Assembly (NCBI RefSeq): GCF_033115175.1 | Contig: NC_084831.1 | Coordinates: 80,237,502 to 80,301,501, forward strand | DNA length: 64,000 bases | Source: Lepus europaeus | Lineage: Eukaryota; Chordata; Mammalia; Lagomorpha; Leporidae | Reading direction: 5' to 3' | Shown here: positions 55,499 through 64,000 of the stretch, in pieces | How positions within the stretch are numbered: position 1 is the first letter of the stretch | Layout: each line of letters opens with the position of its first letter | Position numbers and translations under genes: made by a program | The notes under the pieces: generated by a model | Told to the model about the DNA's origin: nothing | Database searches by the model: none | The model's input: only the letters and a program-made list of their open reading frames with translations

Positions 55499-58400
55499 GA
55501 CAGGTAGAGTTATGGACAGTGAGAAAGAGAGACAGAGAGAAAGGTCTTCCTTCCGTTGGTTCACCCCCCAAATGGCCGCTAGGGCCGGCGCTGCGCTGAT
55601 CCCAAGCCAGGAGCCAAGAGCTTCTTCCAGGTCTCCCCCAAGGACTTGGGCCATCCTCCACTGCTTTCTCAGGCCACAGCAGAGAGCTGGACTGGAAGAG
55701 GAGCAACCGGGACTAGAACCCGGGGTCCATATGGGATGCCAGTGCCATAGGCGGAGGATTAACCGAATGAGCCACAGTGCTGGCCCCTATGCTTACATCT
55801 TGTTCTCTTTTGAGAATGAGGTTGCCTAGTTTATCCAGCTGACCATAGGCTCAGGGTTTGCTTTCATAAAGTTAAGGCGCTCCTCATTATCATATCCTAC
55901 AAATTTACAGACTTGGACAATAAGTTGTAACTGCAATTCTCAATTCACTTTGTTGTATCAGGGCTTGGATAAAGAGCAGTCTCAAAAACAAGTAAGGCTT
56001 TATAGCAGCCATTTAAACCATTGTTTCTAGCCCCTGAACAGGATCTTCAGTGGGAATTTTAACTAGCAGTCTTATGAATAAAATTTTAGAGAATCCTTTA
56101 GCTAAAAAGTAATAATAACCAACTAAAACTATTAGACCAAGAAAAAATGCTGAACTAAAACTCAGAAAAGAGATTGGCAGAAAAGATTTTTTTGAGGAAT
56201 GGCGAGAAAAGACAAGATGAACGCAATTTTGTTAACTGGGAGTTAGTCATGAGTAACCATAGAATTAGTGCTCATGGGATACTTTCGGACGGACAAAGCC
56301 ATATATTCCAAAGAAAAATTATAGTGATCAACAGTCTGAGTCATGGTCTCCTCTGTTTAATTAAAAGTATCCAGAAGGCTCAAAAAGATTTGCACAGAAA
56401 TATTTTTTACCTCCTTATTATTGCATCAACAATGCTGCCTTTCTTAATATCAACACTGTCAATAGATTAAAAATTGATATATAGAGTATACATTATACTG
56501 CATTTTATGGTCTTTAAAAGACACTCCAAGGTACAAATAGGGTATGTTCCAAAGGTTTATAAATAAATTGCAAGAGCATATCCCAGAACATCCCATAAAA
56601 ATCTGTCTGATTAGAAGTGATGAAAGTGCCAATATAAATACACAATTCACAATAAACATAAACAGCCTTTTTTAAGCTTAAATAATTAGTAGGCACTGAA
56701 CAAAATTATTTAAGTTACACAGTCTTAATCTTTAAAACATTATAAAATATGTATTGTCTTTCTTTAACAATACTGAAGAAAATATTCAAAAACTTGCTCA
56801 GGACAAATAGTTGGCAATGTAGTCAGGACTCAGATCTAACTGACAAAATTCTTACTCCTTACCATTATTCTTGCTGCCTTTATTTGTAAGAAATATTTAT
56901 AAAAGAAGACCTAAATGAAAGATCTCTGTGAATGAGATCCTAGTGGAAAGAACGGGGCCATCAAAGAAGGAGGTACCTTTCTCTGAAGGGAGGAGAGAAC
57001 TTCCACTTTGACTATGACCCTGCCAGAATAAGATCAAAGTCGGCGAACCCTAAAGGTTTCCATAGCCTTGGCAACTCATGACTAGAGCCTAGGGAGATTA
57101 CTGACGCCATAAACAAGAGTGTCCAATTGTTAAGTCAACAACAGGAGTCACTGTGTACTTACATCTCATGTGGGATCTGTCCTTAATGTGTTGTCCAATG
57201 TGTAGTAATGCTATAACTAGTACTGAAACAGTATTTTTACACTTTGTGTTTCTGTGTGGGTGCAAACTGATGAAATATTTACTTAGTATATACTGAATCG
57301 ATCTTCTGTATATAAAGATAATTGAAAATGAAAAAAAAAAACTTGGTTTTAAATTGGACATTGCATAGAAAATTAATCAATTTTTTAAAAATATCATGTA
57401 GGATCTCTGTCCTTAATGTGCTGTACATTGTGATTTAATGCCATAACTAGTACTCAAACAATATTTTTCACTTTGTGTTGCTATATGGGGGCAAACTGTT
57501 GAAATCTTTACCTAATATATACTAAACTGATCTTCTGTATATAAAGAGAATTGAAAATGAATCGTGATGTGATTGCAAGGGGAGAGGGAGCAGGAAAGGG
57601 GAGGGTTGTGGGTGAGAGGGAAGTTTTAGGAGGGGGAAGCCATTGTAACCCATAAGCTGTACTTTGGAAATTTATATTCATTAAATAAAAGTTAAAAAAA
57701 AAAGAAATATTTATAAACCAAGCACTTAGCTGCATTTTCTACAGAATTCACTCACACATTATACATTTTAGCAGAACTAAGAATATGTGATAACTGTAAT
57801 ATATATAAGGTCGTCATAAATGCCACAAAAGTTATGGATAAACAACTACTATAGGGGCAAAAGGCGGGGGGAGGCATTCATAGGCACTGGCTAACAAATA
57901 AAGCCAAAGCACAATTGTTTATATGTTTAGGATTATTTGGACTTGAGCTTGTTTTTTACCTATTGATAAAATTTCCTAAAATTTATTTGAGGTATATTTC
58001 AACTTTTTTTTATATATATAACAGTTCACAGAAGAAAAGCTGGGCCAGGCAGAGAAGACAGAATTGGATGCTCACTTAGAGAACCTCCTTAGCAAAGCTG
58101 AATGTACCAAAATATGGACAGAAAAAATAATGAAACAAACAGAAGTATTATTGCAGCCAAATCCAAGTAAGAAAGTTTACCTTCTATCTGCCTTAAGTAC
58201 TATTAGTGTTTATTTTATTGTTAAAATGTTTGGTAACTGAAAATAGAATTTTGAGTGGCTTCAGAGTCTATGGTTATTATTTTATGTACTTTTGTGAAGA
58301 GATAATAAATACTTCTGTGTATCCTGTAGCAAATTTACAAATAAAGTTTTCAGGTCTCTGTAGAATCCTCCTAAACTTCAATTTCAGGCAACAGCTTTGG

Positions 58401-59061
58401 ATTTTAAGAGTTATGTTGGGAGTGTTAATTGTTAATTTAACAACAAAAGTCACTGTGTATACTTACTCCCCATGTAGAGCCTCTTTCCCTAATGAGTTGT
58501 ACTATGAGAATTAACGGCAAAACTTATTCTCAAACAGTACTTTATATGTTGTGTGGGTTGGTGAGTGCAAACTGTTGAAATCTTTACTTAGTATAGAGTT
58601 GGTCTTCTGTATATAAAGTTAATTAAAATGAATCTTAATGAAGAATGGGATGGAAGAAGGAGTAGGAGGTATGGGATGGGAGTGGGGATAGAAGGGTGGG
58701 TATGGGGGGAAAGCCACTATATTCTTAAAGTTGTATCTATGAAATTTGTATTCACTGAATAAAAGGTTTAAACAAAAAATAGTTATGCTGAGTGAGGAGT
58801 AGGGGACAAGTGTTGGATGCAGTGGTTAAAGTCACTGCTTGTTATATCCACATCTCATATTACAATATCTGGTTGGAGTTCCACTTCTCCACTTCTGATC
58901 CAGCTTGCTGCTAATGTGCACCCTGATAGGCAGCAGGTGCTCTAGTGCTTGGGTCTTTGCCACACACAGGAGACCTGGATTGAGTGCCACACTCCTGGAT
59001 TCTGCCTGACCCAGGCCTCGGCTGTTGTAGTTACTTGAGGAGTAAACCAGTAGATTGAAGA

Positions 59062-59114
<53 letters not shown>

Positions 59115-62051
59115 CTTTCTTCTTTTTCTGTAACTTGGCCTTTCTAAATACATCTTTAAAGAAGAGGGGGAAAAAAGAAGAGAGAAACAGAGATCTTGAT
59201 CTGCTGGTTCACTTCCTAAATGGCCGAGGCTGGGCCAGACCAGAGCCAGGAACCAAGAGCTTCCAGGTCTTCCATGTGTGAGTGGCAAGAGTCCAAGGAC
59301 TTGGGCCATCTTCCACTGCTTTCCCAGGCACATTAGCAGGCGAGGCTGGATTGGAAGTAGAGCAGTGGGGACTCCAACTGGCACCCATATGAGATGCCAG
59401 CACTGCAGCAGCAGCTTAACTTGCTGTGCCACGACACTGGCCCCAGACTTTCAGATAAATAAATATATATTTAAAGAGTTAAAAGAGGCAATGATAATTA
59501 AAACATTTTTCTTTTTCATCTAAGGAACAGTTGTCCCTACATAATAAAGGGTACATTAAGTAGAAACTTAAACGATTACCTTTTTCAGCTTGTTTATGTT
59601 AAGTTTTATATTTTCACAGAAGTTAACTCCATTTGATTTTCAGACAACCATGGGTTTTTCAGGTATCTCAATTCAGAAACCTTGAAAATTAGTGCATAAT
59701 AATTATTTATTCAATGAAATTCATGAGTTAGCCTCTTGTCCAATGTGACAAAGCTAATTAGTGGAACCTGGACTAGAACCAGGGATATTAACGTCCAGTC
59801 TTCACTGTGAGCTTTATATATCAAAGCTGAAGAACAAAGTCACCACTGCTTGCCTTCCTTTCTTTTTCCCCAGTGTTATTGTGACCATGTTGTGAAATGT
59901 CATTAGACTTACTTTTAGATACTAACTTAAAGTACTATAAGAAATACTGGTAATTCTGTCACTTTAGTTAAATTTTAGTGATTCCTGAATTATGTCTTTA
60001 ATACGTAATTTAGGAATACAGGTATGGCCCATTGTCTTAGGATACCGTGTAGTATTTCTTATTTATTTAAAACCATATAAATCATATACCATGGCACTTT
60101 GAAAAAGTGAGAGACATTTTTCCTCTTGCTCTTTACATACAAGGAGACTTCTAAAAGTTTATGGCAAAACAGAATTATAAGTCTGTTTGGGTACAAAAAA
60201 AATTTTAAAGCCAGGCACAAGATTTTCACAATATCCATTTTCCTTGAACTTTTTGAAGACTCTCTGTGTAAGTCTAGTCTACAGTGTGTTTTTCTGATTG
60301 GCCAATAAGTTCATACACAGCTGGTAAAAAAGGAAATATAGTATAACACCCCATATCAACATTCATTTTGGGTCATAAAGTAATACAGAATTGTTTTACT
60401 CTGGCTTATAAAGTTACATAGATTTTGAGCAATCATACCCAACTCCTCTTTGTCAACCATCTTGGCATGACCTTCTCACCTTCTCATTCCACCACATTGT
60501 GAGCCCTGTTATTTTTCACGTATGATTTTTAGAGACTACAGTTAGAAATATATATTGCATTATAGGCAGAATTGCCTGCCTATTTTAAGATTTTTTTTTT
60601 TTTGGCCTGTTGAAATGATACTTTGATGTATTAAGGTACCAAGTGTTTTATTAACAGAATTAAATCTACATAGATTTCAACTGTAAACATTTTTTTTTAA
60701 ATTTATTTTTATTTCTTTAAAAGCAAGTAGAGAGTACTGATTCATTCTCCCAGATGCCTGCAACAACAAAGAGTTGGGCCAGCTTGAAGCCAGGAGCCCA
60801 GAACTTAATCTGGGTCTCCCACATGGGTGGCAGGAACCCAAGTACTTAAGCTATCATGCAGTGCCTCCCAAGGTACACATTAGCAGGGAGTTGGAATTGG
60901 AAACAGAGTGGATACTTGAACCTAGGTACTCCATTATGGGATGTAGACATCATAATCAGTGTACCAACTACTCATCCCAACTATACACCTTTGACCATAT
61001 AGGTATAAAAGCAATCGAAGCTAAGAATCACTGCAGTCAGAAACTGAAATTCCAAAATTTAGTTAGCATCCTCTGATTGGTTATCTTTTGAAAAGGCTCA
61101 ATTTGCTTTTAACTAATGTAAAGGCTTTTAAATTCCTGCCTAATAACCCTTTTTATACTGGAATCTACCACAAAAATTATTATTATTCTGTTATATATTA
61201 TAATTACCCTTTGCCAATTCCTGAACTGTTTCTGTTACTAATACTGCTGGGTTTTGAAATTTTCAGTGTACTGTGCGAAATTTATATAGGAATCTATGTG
61301 AAGTGCTTAAAAGAAACCAGTTTGGCTTAGGTTCTTACCAGATTGTGATTTTAACTTATACTTAATCATTGCTGCTGGAAACTTCAGTTATTTTCTCATT
61401 TTTCCCAACATACCTCCCTTTTTGGCAGCAATGTAAACATGAATTTCTTTTCTGTTAAATATTACAATAAGCAAAGCACGTACTGATGCTAAAGGTGTCA
61501 GATGTGGTGACCCTTTGGTTTTTGTAGATCTATTAATTCCCTATTTTCCTAGCTGGAGGTCTTTGATTTTGAAATTTGAAGTCTATTCAAAGTTTAAACA
61601 TCAGAATTCAAAATGCTAGATAGGGGAAAAGACAACTCCAGTACATAATAGCTGAATTATCATCAATCTTCTGGAACATTAAAATCCCATAGAATACTCA
61701 GAGAGTAGCTTCATTTCTTACATAGGTTTTGTGCCAAGATATTTTATCAAATTTCTAAAATACAAATTTCTTAGAGCTAAGTAATATTTTAACATATAAA
61801 AAATTATATGCTAAGATATATACTTGAATGTGCTAATTTCTTATGTCAGATAGAAGACCAGAATAATCTTTTAAATAGTTTTGCATTTTTGAAATTATGG
61901 GTAATTTTAACCTTTCTCTTAGATGCCAGGATAGAAGAATTTGTTTATGAGAAATTGGATAGAAAAGCTCCAAGTCGTATAAACAACCCAGAACTTTTGG
62001 GACAATATATGATTGATGCGGGGACTGAGTTTGGTCCCGGAACAGCATATG
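41782..62051 (+). CDS. SH3GLB1: SH3GLB1 (endophilin-B1, Bif-1), first three coding exons; 3' end outside window
   Basis: Joined exons are 41,782-41,853, 58,025-58,166 and 61,923-62,051, which give 114 codons and one base. The protein begins MNIMDFNVKKLAADAGTFLS and goes on with EEKLGQAEKTELDAHLENLL, a match over its whole length to mammalian endophilin-B1. This part covers the N-terminal amphipathic helix and the first helix region of the BAR domain. The SH3 domain is coded downstream of the window. The protein binds and bends membranes, works with UVRAG and Beclin-1 in autophagy, and takes part in Bax activation and mitochondrial and Golgi shape (known for the family). Introns are 16,171 bp and 3,756 bp. 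Confidence 0.95.
42546..42954 (+). other. SH3GLB1: SH3GLB1 intron 1, start of AT-rich part
   Basis: The base composition falls sharply after the CpG island. No repeat recognised. Confidence 0.5.
42955..43140 (-). repeat. MIR-type SINE fragment in SH3GLB1 intron 1
   Basis: CCAGGTAGATGTTACTAACC, AAGGAAGCAGCCTCAGAGAGG and TTGCTTAACTTGCACGGG keep reverse MIR order. Confidence 0.65.
43272..43612 (+). mobile_element. Young C-SINE
   Basis: GGCCGGCGCCGCGGCTCACTAGG opens it and GCCTGTCAAAAATT plus poly-A closes it. It shares GGATAAGCACC and the GGAACAG variant with the copy at 34,091. Confidence 0.92.
43613..44449 (+). other. SH3GLB1: SH3GLB1 intron 1, with one ancient repeat
   Basis: About 44,190-44,420 holds TGGACACTGGTGATACAGCA and AGAGCTTACATTCTGG of an old unassigned repeat. 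Nothing else recognised. Confidence 0.45.
44450..44529 (+). repeat. (TCCTT)n / (CTGTC)n / (CTTC)n compound microsatellite
   Basis: Pyrimidine pentamers TTTCC turn into CTGTC units and then into CCTTC/TTCC units, over about 80 bases. Confidence 0.93.
44805..45412 (-). mobile_element. C-SINE, antisense, split by a nested SINE
   Basis: Its tail (AAAAATTTATCTGAGAG) lies at about 44,805-44,834 and its body resumes at about 45,130 (TTATTTATTTATCTGAGAG) to GCCCACCAC. Confidence 0.75.
44835..45128 (+). mobile_element. Young C-SINE nested in an antisense C-SINE
   Basis: GGCAGGCACCGTGGCTCACTTGG opens it and GCCTGTCAAAAAATAA closes it. TTTATCTGAGAG on both sides is its target repeat. Confidence 0.87.
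45413..46374 (+). other. SH3GLB1: SH3GLB1 intron 1, nothing recognised
   Basis: AT-rich intron without a supported repeat or exon. Confidence 0.4.
46375..46560 (+). repeat. L2-type LINE 3' fragment
   Basis: CTTCCCTCAAGATACAGGTTC, AAATTCATCTCAACTGTGAAGG and CTTCTCAGACCAC follow the order of an L2 3' end. Confidence 0.55.
46840..46960. repeat. Ancient interspersed repeat, family not assigned
   Basis: TTGACTACCTGTTAGATGCT and GATACAAAGATGTATGATAT, then TCCCTGCCTTTGTGGACTTC, match the pattern seen at 8,838 and 28,588. Confidence 0.4.
47033..47277 (-). mobile_element. C-SINE, antisense, diverged and shortened
   Basis: ATTTATTTTATTTATTTGAAAGGCAG opens it on the + strand. The body is about 80 bp short. 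Confidence 0.75.
47278..48486 (+). other. SH3GLB1: SH3GLB1 intron 1, no firm feature
   Basis: About 47,340-47,590 may be an old repeat (text GTTATCCCTTGCTATGAAG), but I could not assign it. An (AAAAT)n stretch lies at 47,652-47,670. Confidence 0.35.
48487..48668. repeat. MER5-like hAT DNA transposon remnant
   Basis: AGTGGTTCTCAGTCTTGGCTGC, AAATTACCCAGGGAATC and GGGGTTGGATCTGACATTAG follow the MER5A order, with the internal part shared with 38,585. Confidence 0.65.
48669..49196 (+). other. SH3GLB1: SH3GLB1 intron 1, nothing recognised
   Basis: No supported repeat or exon. Confidence 0.4.
49197..49529 (+). mobile_element. Young C-SINE
   Basis: CGGCCGGCGCTGTGGCTTAACAGG opens it and GCCTGTC plus about 15 A closes it. 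Confidence 0.92.
49884..50205 (+). mobile_element. Old C-SINE
   Basis: AAGTGGGCATTTGGCTTAAGCAG opens it and CTTCAAATAAATAAC closes it. (TGTG/TCTG)n takes the place of the CT run. Confidence 0.78.
50206..50668 (+). other. SH3GLB1: SH3GLB1 intron 1, nothing recognised
   Basis: No supported repeat or exon. Confidence 0.4.
50669..51000 (+). mobile_element. C-SINE
   Basis: GAGGCTGGCACTGAGGTATAGC opens it. The B box is GATTCGAGTCC, and the tail AAATAAATAAATAAGTC ends in about 18 A. Confidence 0.88.
51014..51345 (+). mobile_element. C-SINE, tandem to the previous one
   Basis: GTGGGGCCGGTGCTGTAGCACAG opens it. The B box is GGTTTGAGTCC, and the tail is shortened. Confidence 0.87.
51346..51815 (+). 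other. SH3GLB1: SH3GLB1 intron 1, nothing recognised
   Basis: A run of 14 A lies at 51,780-51,793. No supported repeat or exon. Confidence 0.4.
51831..52147 (+). mobile_element. C-SINE with flanking repeat
   Basis: AGGACCAGCACTGTGGCACAG opens it. The direct repeat AAGGTAGTACCATRA stands at about 51,816-51,830 and 52,147-52,161. Confidence 0.88.
52188..52482 (+). mobile_element. Young C-SINE
   Basis: GGGCCGGCGCCGTGGCTCATTAGG opens it and GCCTGTC plus poly-A closes it. Confidence 0.92.
52690..52996 (-). mobile_element. C-SINE, antisense, diverged
   Basis: AAATTCATTTATTGAAAGAG opens it on the + strand and CTACAATGCCAGCCTC closes it. Confidence 0.8.
53074..53326 (-). mobile_element. Old C-SINE, antisense
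   Basis: TTTGTTTGAGAAGCAGAGTTACAG opens it on the + strand and CCAAACACTGCACCC closes it. Confidence 0.7.
53327..53672 (+). other. SH3GLB1: SH3GLB1 intron 1, nothing recognised
   Basis: No supported repeat or exon. Confidence 0.4.
53690..54029 (-). mobile_element. Young C-SINE, antisense, with flanking repeat
   Basis: A T-rich run with G breaks leads into TTGACAGGCAGAGTTAG. The direct repeat CTCAGGCTATTTCTT stands at about 53,673-53,687 and 54,030-54,044. Confidence 0.93.
54060..54745 (+). repeat. L2-type LINE 3' end, split by a SINE
   Basis: CTCCCATCTCATACTCTTC, GAAGCCTTCCCTAATTTC and, after the SINE at 54,181, TGTTAGCTTCCTAAGAGCAA, TGCCTGGCATCTGTGTAG and AATATTTGTTGAAGGAATGA are the known L2 order. 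Confidence 0.7.
54181..54493 (-). mobile_element. Young C-SINE, antisense, nested in L2
   Basis: TTTTTTTGACAGGCCGAGTTAG opens it on the + strand and CACGGCGCCGGCC closes it. Confidence 0.9.
54771..54976 (-). mobile_element. C-SINE, antisense, 5'-truncated
   Basis: ATGTATTTATTTATTTGAAAGGCAG opens it on the + strand and the body stops at TCATCTTCCACTT. AAAAGGGGAATTT stands on both sides as target repeat. Confidence 0.85.
55006..55293 (-). mobile_element. C-SINE, antisense
   Basis: TTGAAGATTTATTTATTTGAAAG opens it on the + strand and GACAGCACTGACCCC closes it. Confidence 0.82.
55468..55786 (-). mobile_element. Young C-SINE, antisense, with flanking repeat
   Basis: A poly-T run of about 28 leads into AATTTGACAGGTAGAG. 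The direct repeat CTATGCTTACATCTT at 55,453-55,467 and 55,787-55,801 is perfect. Confidence 0.94.
55802..56887 (+). other. SH3GLB1: SH3GLB1 intron 1, nothing recognised
   Basis: About 1.1 kb of AT-rich intron without supported repeat or exon. Confidence 0.4.
56904..57701 (+). mobile_element. LINE-1 3' end with internal duplicated segment
   Basis: A perfect 16-bp repeat, AAGAAATATTTATAAA, flanks it (56,888-56,903 and 57,702-57,717). Inside, about 160 bp of LINE-1 3' UTR occurs twice (57,166-57,330 and 57,394-57,557), parted by poly-A and about 53 bp of other sequence. It ends with a G-rich tract and AAATAAAAGTTAAAAAA. Confidence 0.85.
58025..58166 (+). CDS. SH3GLB1: SH3GLB1 coding exon 2
   Basis: The exon is 142 nt, phase 0 in and one base into an asparagine codon out, acceptor TATATAACAG and donor A/GTAAGA. 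It encodes residues 25-71: FTEEKLGQAEKTELDAHLEN, then LLSKAECTKIWTEKIMKQTE and VLLQPNP. This is the start of BAR helix 1. The residues agree with those of other mammals as far as I can recall. Confidence 0.95.
58421..58777 (+). mobile_element. LINE-1 3' end, 5'-truncated, in SH3GLB1 intron 2
   Basis: GTTAATTTAACAACAAAAGTC to CACTGAATAAAAGG, with a G-rich tract at about 58,646-58,710. The flanking repeat AGTTATGYTGRG is imperfect (about 58,408 and 58,779). Confidence 0.8.
58803..59160 (+). mobile_element. Old C-SINE with long CT/GT run
   Basis: GGGGACAAGTGTTGGATGCAGTGG opens it. (CT)n (GT)n fills 59,064-59,113, and CTAAATACATCTTTAAAG is the tail. Confidence 0.78.
59162..59446 (-). mobile_element. 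C-SINE, antisense
   Basis: GAAGAGAGAAACAGAGATCTTG opens it on the + strand and CCACGACACTGGCCCC closes it. A stray SINE-like tail (CAGATAAATAAATATA) follows to about 59,475. Confidence 0.8.
59476..60147 (+). other. SH3GLB1: SH3GLB1 intron 2, nothing recognised
   Basis: No supported repeat or exon. Confidence 0.4.
60148..60258. mobile_element. Short inverted-repeat element (MITE-like), second copy
   Basis: The arms CTTCTAAAAGTTTATGG and CCTTGAACTTTTTGAAG are imperfect complements. Together with 5,782-5,893 it defines a short hairpin family of about 110 bp. Confidence 0.45.
60690..60980 (-). mobile_element. Old C-SINE, antisense
   Basis: AAATTTATTTTTATTTC opens it on the + strand and GTACCAACTACTCATCCC closes it. 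Confidence 0.72.
60981..61922 (+). other. SH3GLB1: SH3GLB1 intron 2, 3' part
   Basis: Nothing recognised apart from the acceptor CTTTCTCTTAG at 61,912-61,922. Confidence 0.5.
61923..62051 (+). CDS. SH3GLB1: SH3GLB1 coding exon 3
   Basis: The exon is 129 nt, begins two bases into the asparagine codon of exon 2 and ends one base into a glycine codon; donor G/GTAAGT. It encodes residues 72-114: NARIEEFVYEKLDRKAPSRI, then NNPELLGQYMIDAGTEFGPG and TAY. The RIEEFVYEKLD stretch is typical of endophilin-B BAR domains and unlike the endophilin-A group. Confidence 0.95.
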
Positions 62052-62262
62052 GTAAGTAAAAGGTATAAAGTTTTTGTAAAAAATACCTTTTATACTTAGA
62101 TTTTAACTGCTTAGGGATGTAATTAACATATATTAAATCTCTTTTAGCCTCAAGTTTATTAAGTTAATATTTTGATAACTTCAGAAATACAAGTGACCAA
62201 TAAGTAGGTAAAGGTCAACTTAATATATTTAAGCAAATATTTAATTGTTCTAAGAATTCATT

Positions 62263-62543
62263 CTTTTTTTAAAAAATTTATTTTTTTTTTGAATGGTAGA
62301 GTTACAGAGAGAGGGAGAGACAGAGAGGTGTCTTTGATCTGCTGGTTTGCTACCCAAATGGGCACAACAGGCTGCGCTGAGCCAATCCAAAGCCAGGAGT
62401 GAGGAGCTTCTTCTGGATCTCCTACATGGGTGCAGGGTCCTAAGCACTTAGGCCATCTTCCACTGTTTTGCCAGGCACATTAACAGGGGGCTGGATTGGA
62501 AGTGAAGCAGCCAGGTCTCCAAATGTCACAGCACTGGCCCCAG
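62263..62543 (-). mobile_element. C-SINE, antisense
   Basis: AAAAATTTATTTTTTTTTTGAATGG opens it on the + strand and CACAGCACTGGCCCC closes it, about 30 bp short at its head. Confidence 0.83.
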
Positions 62544-62887
62544 AATTTATATCTTTTTTAGTTCTGAAAAGTTAAGTGAATTTTTCGCTTGGACTCCTAT
62601 TGATCTTCCAACATCTCTATTGTAATGTATTTCTTGTTTTATAATGCAGTCATTGTTTATATATATATATCTCTTCTGCTTTTATTTTTAAGCTTTCTAA
62701 AGGGCTTATTTATTTTATATTGAAGGTACTTGGTGCATAGTAAGTTGAACAAATCACTATAGTGCTGTTGTTATTTGGAAATAATATCAGTACCCCAAAA
62801 ATGTTCTCTTTAGATGTTTAAAATTCATTTCTAGTTTCCTTTTCTATGTTTCAGACATTCTGTAATTGTGTTTTACAGTTATGCCAT
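62544..62887 (+). other. SH3GLB1: SH3GLB1 intron 3, nothing recognised
   Basis: A short (TA)n lies at 62,659-62,670. Confidence 0.4.
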
Positions 62888-63209
62888 CTTTTTTTTTTTT
62901 TTTTTTTTATGACAGGCAGAGTTAGACAGTGAGAGACACAGAGAGAAAGGTCTTCCTTCTGTTGGTTCACCCTCCAAGTGGCCACTACAGCCATCGCGCT
63001 GAGCCGATCCAAAGCCAGGAGCCAGGTGCTTCCTCCTGGTCTCCCATGCGGGTGCAGGAACACAAGGACTTGGGCCATCCTCCACTGCCTTCCCGGGCCA
63101 CAGCAGAGAGCTGGACTGGAAGAGGAGCAACCGGGACTAGAAGCTGGCACCCATATGAGATGCTGGCGCCGCAGGCGGAGGATTAGCCTAGTGAGCCGTG
63201 GTGCCGGCC
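62888..63209 (-). mobile_element. Young C-SINE, antisense
   Basis: A poly-T run of about 22 leads into ATGACAGGCAGAGTTAG. GTGGTGCCGGCC closes it. Confidence 0.92.
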
Positions 63210-63593
63210 AATCTTTCTTAATTGCTATATTCTGACTTAAATGTACAACTCTGAAGTTCAGTGTCATACCTCCTTATCACTCAGATCTAAGTTTCTCGCA
63301 ACATAAGACAACCTGAGATTTCTATAGCTTATTTTCTGGATGTTTATGGCTAATGCTTCTCTTTATTAAGACTTAAAAAATTCAGTTGCTGAGTATAAGC
63401 AGAAGGGGCAGAGGACTTTAAGAACTAAAATCAAGAGCTTATTTCCAGTGTCATTGGAGCAGAAGGTACCACTAGTTTGAGGCAGCACAACAAATTGACA
63501 ACCCTCTGAAGGTTGTATGATCTGGGAAACCATTTTTCAGGCTACTTTACTTAAATAAGCCCTCTCACTAAGATACAAACAAAATATCTGAAC
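63210..63593 (+). other. SH3GLB1: SH3GLB1 intron 3, nothing recognised
   Basis: No supported repeat or exon. Confidence 0.4.
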
Positions 63594-63946
63594 AGGGACA
63601 TGGTTTGTGGTACAGTGGGGTGAGACACTGCTTGGGATCCCACATTTGATATCAGAGTGCAAGTTTAAGTCCTGGCTACAGTGCTTCCAATCCAGCTTCC
63701 TGCAGATGTGCCTGGGGGGCAACAGATGATGGCCCAAGTACTTGGATTCCTACCACCCATGTAGGAGACTGGATAGAGTTCTGATATACTGGTTTCCTCC
63801 TGACAGAATCCTGGCTGTTAGGGACATTTGGGGAGTGAATTAGCAGATGAAAGACCTCTCTCTCTGTCTCTCCCTCCCTCTCTCCAACTCTGCTTTTCAA
63901 ATAAATAAATAAACTTTCAGAATGTTAAAAAAAAAAAAAAAAAAAA
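63594..63946 (+). mobile_element. C-SINE
   Basis: GGGACATGGTTTGTGGTACAG opens it and TTTTCAAATAAATAAATAAAC with about 20 A closes it. Confidence 0.83.
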
Positions 63947-64000
63947 ACTCTTGCAAGAAATTGATTCTTATTTGGATATGAAATTGTAAATAGATTGAGT

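Overview
This is mammalian nuclear DNA, almost certainly from a lagomorph (rabbit or hare). The sign is about fifty copies of the lagomorph C-repeat (CSINE, a tRNA-derived SINE) together with leporid-type LINE-1 elements. The two protein-coding genes are split by introns with GT/AG junctions. The gene order (a CLCA family gene followed by SH3GLB1, both on the + strand) matches the segment on human chromosome 1p22.

Region by region: (1) 1-13,050 carries the last nine coding exons of a CLCA gene, which I call CLCA3 (orthologue of mouse Clca3a1/3a2 and of the human pseudogene CLCA3P). All nine exons are open and keep phase through 658 residues and a stop codon. The N-terminal protease part lies before the window. 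(2) 13,051-41,200 is intergenic. It holds a candidate CLCA3 3' UTR, two candidate solitary LTRs, many SINEs, decayed LINE and MIR fragments, and one full-length but inactivated LINE-1 (18,996-26,314). That LINE-1 sits inside an older LINE-1 3' end and is flanked by a perfect 13-bp target-site duplication. (3) 41,205-42,545 is a CpG island with the promoter and first coding exon of SH3GLB1 (endophilin-B1/Bif-1). (4) 42,546-64,000 is SH3GLB1 intron 1 (about 16.2 kb), exon 2, intron 2, exon 3 and part of intron 3, filled with SINEs, LINE-1 3' ends, L2, MIR and MER5-like DNA transposon remnants.

The two genes are not known to act together. CLCA proteins are secreted or surface-bound self-cleaving metalloprotease-type regulators of calcium-activated chloride conductance. 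SH3GLB1 is a cytosolic membrane-curving BAR protein of autophagy and mitochondrial dynamics. I found no RNA gene, CRISPR array or prokaryote-like system.

The points most worth a second look are the open reading frame of CLCA3 (a pseudogene in humans), the nested LINE-1 with a tandem-monomer 5' UTR and an ATGA overlap between its ORFs, a chimeric LINE-1 3' end in SH3GLB1 intron 1, and the ready-made splice-acceptor sequence at the head of every antisense young C-SINE. Repeat family names rest on recognising sequence patterns, not on a database search, and repeat borders are accurate to about 10 bp unless a target-site duplication is given.
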